A stretch of DNA of 64,000 nt, taken from Fusobacterium gastrosuis (GTDB taxonomy: Bacteria > Fusobacteriota > Fusobacteriia > Fusobacteriales > Fusobacteriaceae). The notes beneath the pieces are model-generated. The model saw only the letters and a program-made list of their open reading frames with translations, made no database searches and was not told the origin of the DNA. A program made the position numbers and the translations under genes. The stretch lies in the NCBI RefSeq assembly GCF_900095285.1, contig NZ_LT607734.1, positions 1,364,001 to 1,428,000 on the forward strand. Direction: 5' to 3'. This document shows positions 60,405 to 64,000 of the stretch, in pieces. How positions within the stretch are numbered: the first letter of the stretch is position 1; each line of letters opens with the position of its first letter.

Positions 60405-60563
60405 TTAAATTATTTCCAATTTTTTAAAAAATTCCAATGTTTTTAGTAAATTAAAAGGTAATTTACTAACTTTATTTTCAAAATCTACAAAAGTACAATT
60501 TTTGCTTTCAATAATTTTTATTAGTTTTTTATTTCTAGTTTTTAGTATTAAAAATTTATTCAT
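60405..60563 (-). CDS. Small hypothetical protein (52 aa) coupled to the upstream gene
   Basis: The ATG overlaps the TGA of the 168-residue gene as ATGA, typical of translational coupling. The product is basic: MNKFLILKTRNKKLIKIIES, then FVDFENKVSKLPFNLLKTLE. Unrecognised; compact size and coupling favour it being real. Confidence 0.5.
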   Translation of the reverse strand: MNKFLILKTRNKKLIKIIESKNCTFVDFENKVSKLPFNLLKTLEFFKKLEII

Positions 60564-61066
60564 TCTTCATCATCTCCAATCTCTCCAGCTCTTACCTTAG
60601 CCCAAAATTCTTGTAATTTTCTTTTTACTTTTTCAGCTTCTTCTAGAGATTCAAAATAATTGCCTAACTCATATCTTTCGTTATCAATTATATCGTAATG
60701 TTCATAATTTGAAAGAATATTCATATGAGAACCCAAAAAATAATATTCACTATATTCAATGGCTCTCCATCTCTTTAGTATTCCATATTTTTCATTTACT
60801 GCATTAACCATTTCTTTTAGTTGTTCAACTAAATAATTTGGAATTATATTTACAGTGTTATCTAGTGTTTTGTCTTTTCCCTTTAAAAATAATCTATATT
60901 CAAAATCAATATCAAAACATGGGTATTTTTTTGAATAAACTATTAATTCACTATCACTAAATTCTCCTCTTTTTAAAATTTCTTCATTTTGGTAAGTAAT
61001 GCACCAAGCACTATATTCATCATTCATTCTTTCTATTTTTATTTCCAAAACTTTTTCTTTTTCCAT
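60560..61066 (-). CDS. Hypothetical phage protein
   Basis: 168 residues; C-terminal RYELGNYFESLEEAEKVKRK followed by LQEFWAKVRAGEIGDDEE is a pattern common in accessory phage proteins of Firmicutes and Fusobacteria, where it marks a domain that follows substrate-binding regions, but no function is known. N-terminal KIERMNDEYSAWCITYQNEE. AGGAG site. Coupled with the 52-residue ORF. Confidence 0.65.
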   Translation of the reverse strand: MEKEKVLEIKIERMNDEYSAWCITYQNEEILKRGEFSDSELIVYSKKYPCFDIDFEYRLFLKGKDKTLDNTVNIIPNYLVEQLKEMVNAVNEKYGILKRWRAIEYSEYYFLGSHMNILSNYEHYDIIDNERYELGNYFESLEEAEKVKRKLQEFWAKVRAGEIGDDEE

Positions 61067-61078
61067 AAATACACTCCT

Positions 61079-61525
61079 TTATAAATAGTTCTCGTAAATA
61101 ACTTTTCCATTTTCCAAAACTTCAACCTTATGTTCATAGAATCCATTATGATGATTAAAAACTACTCCAATAGCTAATAAATTGTTTTCTCCATAAACTT
61201 TGCAAGCATAGTACTCGTATTCTTCATCAAATTCATTATTTATTTTTTTTAACAACTCTACTTCTTCTTTATTTAAACTTACATCTAGTTCTATTTTAGA
61301 AACAAAAACATTATCAGAATTAAATTCAGATATTTTAGAAAGTGCAGTTCCAAAGGTTTCGCAACATTGCCAAAATGAATCAATTGCAAGGCAATAATTT
61401 ATAAAACCTTTTTCTTCTTCGTTTGTAATTACATTTATTGCTATCAATCTATCGTCTATATTAGTTATATTTTCTTCATTTATTTTACAAAATTTATTAA
61501 CTAATATTGTTTTTTTGTTATCCAT
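61079..61525 (-). CDS. Hypothetical phage protein
   Basis: 148 residues, acidic, no membrane segment. NKFCKINEENITNIDDRLIA, ASVNPYDW-like motifs absent; C-terminal GVVFNHHNGFYEHKVEVLEN. Not recognised. 12 bases upstream of the previous gene on the same transcript; AGGAG site. Confidence 0.55.
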   Translation of the reverse strand: MDNKKTILVNKFCKINEENITNIDDRLIAINVITNEEEKGFINYCLAIDSFWQCCETFGTALSKISEFNSDNVFVSKIELDVSLNKEEVELLKKINNEFDEEYEYYACKVYGENNLLAIGVVFNHHNGFYEHKVEVLENGKVIYENYL

Positions 61526-61534
61526 TTTTACTCC

Positions 61535-62137
61535 TTAATCTTCTTCACTAAATCTAATTTTTATAACTTCTGCGATAGCTTCGTATTCTTTAGCATACTT
61601 GCTATCACCGTGAGTTTCTTTTACTTTCTCAAGGAATAATTCTAAGCTTCCTAAGAAACAACCCACTTTAATAGAAAAACCTGTTTTTGTTCTAAAAGCT
61701 GTTAAAATATCGCTTCTGGTTCCGACACTTGCGAATAAAATTGTATGGCTAGTTTTTGCGACATCAGCATTTCCACAGACATCAGCATAGCCAAAGACCC
61801 AAGCATAGCCAAAGACCTTAGCATAGCCAAAGACATCAGCATAGCCATAGACCTTAGCATAGCCATAGACCTCAGCATCGCCATAGACCTTAGCATAGCC
61901 ATAGACCTCAGCATCGCCATAGACCTTAGCATTGTCATAGACCTTAGCATTGTCATAGACCTTAGCATTGTCATAGACCCAAGCATAGCAAAAATGAGAT
62001 AGATTTTCCTCTTTTTCTATCCACCCGCCTATTTCCCCACTTTTAATATCTCCAAAATCTCTTAAAGCTCTTATTCTTTTTAAAGTTTTACCATTTATTA
62101 CTTTTGTTTCTCCAGTAAATTCGTATTTTTTATTCAT
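61535..62137 (-). CDS. Hexapeptide-repeat (beta-helix) phage protein
   Basis: 200 residues. A short N-terminal domain (YEFTGETKVINGKTLKRIRA, ..GEIGGWIEKEENLS) is followed by 12-13 tandem six-residue units such as YDNAKV, YGDAEV, YGYAKV, FGYADV (residues 51-126), predicted to fold as a left-handed parallel beta-helix, and a C-terminal domain (KVGCFLGSLELFLEKVKETH). Variants of this family occur in many phages, repeat number varying between them. Function unknown; not an acyltransferase by motif. Confidence 0.8.
   Translation of the reverse strand: MNKKYEFTGETKVINGKTLKRIRALRDFGDIKSGEIGGWIEKEENLSHFCYAWVYDNAKVYDNAKVYDNAKVYGDAEVYGYAKVYGDAEVYGYAKVYGYADVFGYAKVFGYAWVFGYADVCGNADVAKTSHTILFASVGTRSDILTAFRTKTGFSIKVGCFLGSLELFLEKVKETHGDSKYAKEYEAIAEVIKIRFSEED
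61760..61987 (-). repeat. 18-bp tandem repeats inside the hexapeptide gene
   Basis: About 12-13 units of 18 bp differing at a few positions encode the six-residue repeats. All three plus-strand and minus-strand frames stay open through it, which creates the false ORFs in the antisense direction. Confidence 0.9.
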
Positions 62138-62148
62138 ATTTTTCTCCT

Positions 62149-62505
62149 TTAAATTTTATAAAATCCATCTCTATATCTTCTCCACCAATAATTAACAGTA
62201 TTTTCCGTTAAATTAACTTCTTCAGCTACAATTTTACTTATGTAACCTTGTTTCTTTAATTCAACTACTTTAGGTAGCAATTCTTGCAATCTTTTCTTTC
62301 TATCAATTTTAATGCCTTTGTTGAGTATTCTAGGTAAAATTACCCCCTCTTTTGTTTCTATAATTTCTTTAAAAATTTTAAATTCTTTATTTTTTGTTCT
62401 TAGACAAATATATTTATAATCTCCTATTTTGTTTAATTCTCTTGTTCTTTTTGTTGCTAAATGTCTATCGGTAAACACCTCAGATGTTTTCATTATCTTT
62501 ATCAT
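62149..62505 (-). CDS. Phage HTH protein
   Basis: 118 residues. The C-terminal part LQELLPKVVELKKQGYISKI followed by VAEEVNLTENTVNYWWRRYR is a helix-turn-helix like those of resolvases or small phage activators. N-terminal part TSEVFTDRHLATKRTRELNK. GGAGGG site. Function unclear; likely a transcription activator of the early operon. Confidence 0.65.
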   Translation of the reverse strand: MIKIMKTSEVFTDRHLATKRTRELNKIGDYKYICLRTKNKEFKIFKEIIETKEGVILPRILNKGIKIDRKKRLQELLPKVVELKKQGYISKIVAEEVNLTENTVNYWWRRYRDGFYKI

Positions 62506-62535
62506 GTCATTAACTACCCTCCTTTGATTCTTCTT

Positions 62536-63285
62536 TTATTTTCCTCTTAAAGCCTTAAACTGATTTTTATAATGAGGCATAAATTTTATAATTTCTTCTT
62601 CTGAAAATAAAATTCCCTCAATCTCATTTTCAATATAAAACCTTTTCTCTCCTATGCTATGAGCTTTGGTGTGGCAAGTTCTGCATAAAGGCATTATCCT
62701 TAATTTTGTTCCATCATCATATTTTCTACCACCTATTTTTGTAACATGGTCTACATGATGTATTTCTGCTCCCTCTGCCCCACAACAACAACATTTTTGA
62801 TATTTCAAACATATATAAATATAATTTTTCATATCTTGTTGCTTGAATAAATCAACGATTTCTTTTCTGAAAGCTATGCCGTATTCAGTCATTAAATCTA
62901 CAGTATAAGTTATTAATTTATTCATTGATTTTTGATTCATCAAATTAAGGGCAGTAGAAAAATTATTATCTTTACATAATGTATCTTGAATGCACCTAAT
63001 ATTTGCTAATTTTAAATTTAAGCGTTGTTCTTCTGTTAGGTTAGGGATTTTATCAACTAGACTTTGGAAATCGTTTATCGGCTTATCAGATGGCTTATAT
63101 CCAATAGCCTTTAAATATTCTTTTTTTAGAGATAATCTTGTCTGATTTCTAAAATATTCATTTTCTTGTGGGCTTCCTGCTTGTTTTCCAAGATTATGAT
63201 TAGTTAAATCAGATACCAACCATTCCCAAAGTCTATGACTTTCATAACTATGTCCTGTTAATTCGGTTGTTTTTTCTACTGCCAT
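62536..63285 (-). CDS. Putative HNH nuclease
   Basis: 249 residues with C-terminal HNH site: CCCCGAEGAEIHHVDHVTKI (zinc knuckle CCxxC and HH) and LCRTCHTKAHSIG (second knuckle and H). The N-terminal 150 residues have the phage 'putative HNHc nuclease' layout (SYESHRLWEWLVSDLTNHNL, GLPQENEY-like, IRCIQDTLCKDNNFSTAL). Associated with phage recombination/replication next to ssb; a recombination nuclease or Ref-like role is possible. Confidence 0.82.
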   Translation of the reverse strand: MAVEKTTELTGHSYESHRLWEWLVSDLTNHNLGKQAGSPQENEYFRNQTRLSLKKEYLKAIGYKPSDKPINDFQSLVDKIPNLTEEQRLNLKLANIRCIQDTLCKDNNFSTALNLMNQKSMNKLITYTVDLMTEYGIAFRKEIVDLFKQQDMKNYIYICLKYQKCCCCGAEGAEIHHVDHVTKIGGRKYDDGTKLRIMPLCRTCHTKAHSIGEKRFYIENEIEGILFSEEEIIKFMPHYKNQFKALRGK

Positions 63286-63298
63286 AATTTACTCCTAT

Positions 63299-63634
63299 CT
63301 AAAACGGAAATTCAGAATCTAAAAAATCTTCATTTTTATTTTCCGCTTTTTCTTTTTCTTTGAAATCTATTACTTCAAAATTATTTACTATTACATTTGT
63401 ATAGGTCTTATCATCTTTTTTAGTTATATCTAGTCTGCCATCAATTAATATTCTTTTGCCTTTTTCTGTTAAATTTAAAATGTTCTTTGCTTGTTCCCCA
63501 AAAACTGCACAAGGAACAAATATTGTTTTCTTTTCTTTATTAGAATAGCTTTCAACAGCTAAACTTATTCTAACTACTTCATTTTTTATCTCAAGGTCGT
63601 TAGCTATACGACCTGTTAAAGTTATTTTATTCAT
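63299..63634 (-). CDS. ssb: Single-stranded DNA-binding protein (phage type)
   Basis: 111 residues: MNKITLTGRIANDLEIK (OB-fold start), VPCAVFGEQAKNIL, GKRILIDGRLDI and the acidic tip ending DSEFPF, which recruits partner enzymes. Shorter than cellular SSB because the linker is short. Adjacent to the HNH gene in the replication/recombination module. Confidence 0.93.
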   Translation of the reverse strand: MNKITLTGRIANDLEIKNEVVRISLAVESYSNKEKKTIFVPCAVFGEQAKNILNLTEKGKRILIDGRLDITKKDDKTYTNVIVNNFEVIDFKEKEKAENKNEDFLDSEFPF

Positions 63635-63638
63635 GTTT

Positions 63639-63992
63639 TCACTCCATTATTTTCTTTTTCATTCTGCTATATTCTTTCTTTGTTAAATTATCAACATTTT
63701 TCTTAAAATGATTTTTTACATACTCATCCATATCAATTCCGACAACTTCACAACATCCCCTTAAATCTTCAATTTCTTTCTTACTACAAGGTTTATTAAA
63801 AGTTATCAAAACATCGTGAATAGAAATTAATTCTTTTAAATCAATATTTCCTAGTGCCTTTGCTTTATATCTTTGTAAAATATTTCTTAAATCTTCGTCA
63901 TCTGCTATTTTAGTTATAACTTCACATAGCAAATCTTTTTGTTTTATTTTTAGTTGTTTTTCTATAGTTTCAAGCTCTCCTATACTTAGCAT
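63639..63992 (-). CDS. Hypothetical phage protein (5' end uncertain, may extend past the window)
   Basis: 117 residues from ATG 63992: LSIGELETIEKQLKIKQKDL, YKAKALGNIDLKELISIHDV, ending NHFKKNVDNLTKKEYSRMKK. The frame is open to the window edge and AGGA is too close to this ATG for a normal ribosome site, so the true start may lie outside. Four bases separate it from ssb. Unrecognised. Confidence 0.55.
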   Translation of the reverse strand: MLSIGELETIEKQLKIKQKDLLCEVITKIADDEDLRNILQRYKAKALGNIDLKELISIHDVLITFNKPCSKKEIEDLRGCCEVVGIDMDEYVKNHFKKNVDNLTKKEYSRMKKKIME

Positions 63993-64000
63993 TCCTAATT

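Larger units (their letters stand above)
57559..64000. mobile_element. Integrase end and early region of a prophage (or similar integrative element), continuing beyond the window
   Basis: All genes from 57559 to the right edge are on the minus strand and of phage type: tyrosine integrase, excisionase-like HTH, Rha/ORF6C antirepressor, AbrB-like regulator, hypothetical small proteins, hexapeptide-repeat protein, HNH nuclease and SSB. Structural genes would lie to the right, outside the window. No tRNA is next to the integrase, so the attachment site is intergenic between alr and the integrase. Confidence 0.85.

Noticed and set aside
61760..61987. Regular repeats that could be taken for a CRISPR array
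   Set aside because: The 18-bp units are contiguous with no unique spacers and are in frame with a protein of hexapeptide repeats.
61702..62002. Antisense and alternate-frame ORFs through the repeat region
   Set aside because: They are by-products of a stop-free repeat; the products are monotonous (repeated MLRSMA or SIAIDL) and lack ribosome sites.

Overview
The window is very AT-rich, with short intergenic gaps, strong Shine-Dalgarno sites and frequent TTG starts. Gene content includes glycerol/dihydroxyacetone use, KDO synthesis (an outer membrane), MurE beside KdsA, a DUF1858 redox protein and an S-box metK leader. This fits a Fusobacterium chromosome, probably of the F. nucleatum group; species cannot be fixed from sequence reading alone.

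Region by region. 1-3.2 kb: the end of glpK, then a PTS-type dihydroxyacetone kinase operon (dhaK, dhaL, dhaM). 3.3-12.4 kb: a MATE exporter, then an AddAB/RecB-like nuclease-helicase locus whose AddA-like part is split into a helicase ORF and a separate nuclease ORF, then uvrB. 12.5-17.2 kb: tRNA-Gln and tRNA-Pro, yaaA, a HutD/Ves cupin, SAM-I riboswitch with metK, an M48 lipoprotein protease and flavodoxin. 17.4-24.5 kb: a dense forward operon with a nucleoside-phosphorylase-like protein, a spore-photoproduct-lyase-like radical SAM protein, SDR, MBL hydrolase, degenerate UDG-fold protein, 5-formyl-THF cyclo-ligase, kdsD and an FAD enzyme. 24.5-35.5 kb: MscS channel, guaB, a YwqK/MORN-like secreted protein, HD protein, ung, murE, kdsA, DUF1858 protein, a Cys-rich winged-helix protein, LysE exporter, mnmA, mscL and an orphan PhnD-type lipoprotein.

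35.6-38.8 kb (minus): an anaerobic glycerol-3-phosphate dehydrogenase operon (GlpA-like, GlpB-like, DUF1667) behind a strong promoter and a leader hairpin that looks like an attenuator. It completes the glycerol route begun at the left edge. 38.9-40.3 kb: a 25-codon ORF resembling the N-terminus of Cas6, an orphan HsdR-N-type nuclease, and a minus-strand promoter-plus-terminator unit that looks like a small RNA gene. 40.4-46.5 kb: an alpha/beta-hydrolase lacking its serine, a DUF1904 tautomerase-like protein, and the minus operon prfA-prmC-queA-rsmD-xseB-ispA.

46.7-54.3 kb is the main accessory region: about ten forward genes, several recognisable as polymorphic-toxin immunity families (Imm17-like, DUF4274, DMP19/DUF4375, Imm22-like). 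Most are separated by copies of the same ~30-bp AT-rich spacer carrying the ribosome-binding site. No toxin is visible. At least three genes are broken (an in-frame TAG and two one-base deletions). A Fic protein with an N-terminal HTH and upstream iterons follows. 55.4-57.3 kb: a DUF368 polyprenyl-phosphate transporter and alr. 57.5-64 kb: the integrase end of a prophage or related integrative element, all minus strand (integrase, excisionase-like HTH, Rha/ORF6C antirepressor, AbrB-like regulator with a double palindromic operator, a hexapeptide-repeat protein, HNH nuclease, SSB), running off the right edge.
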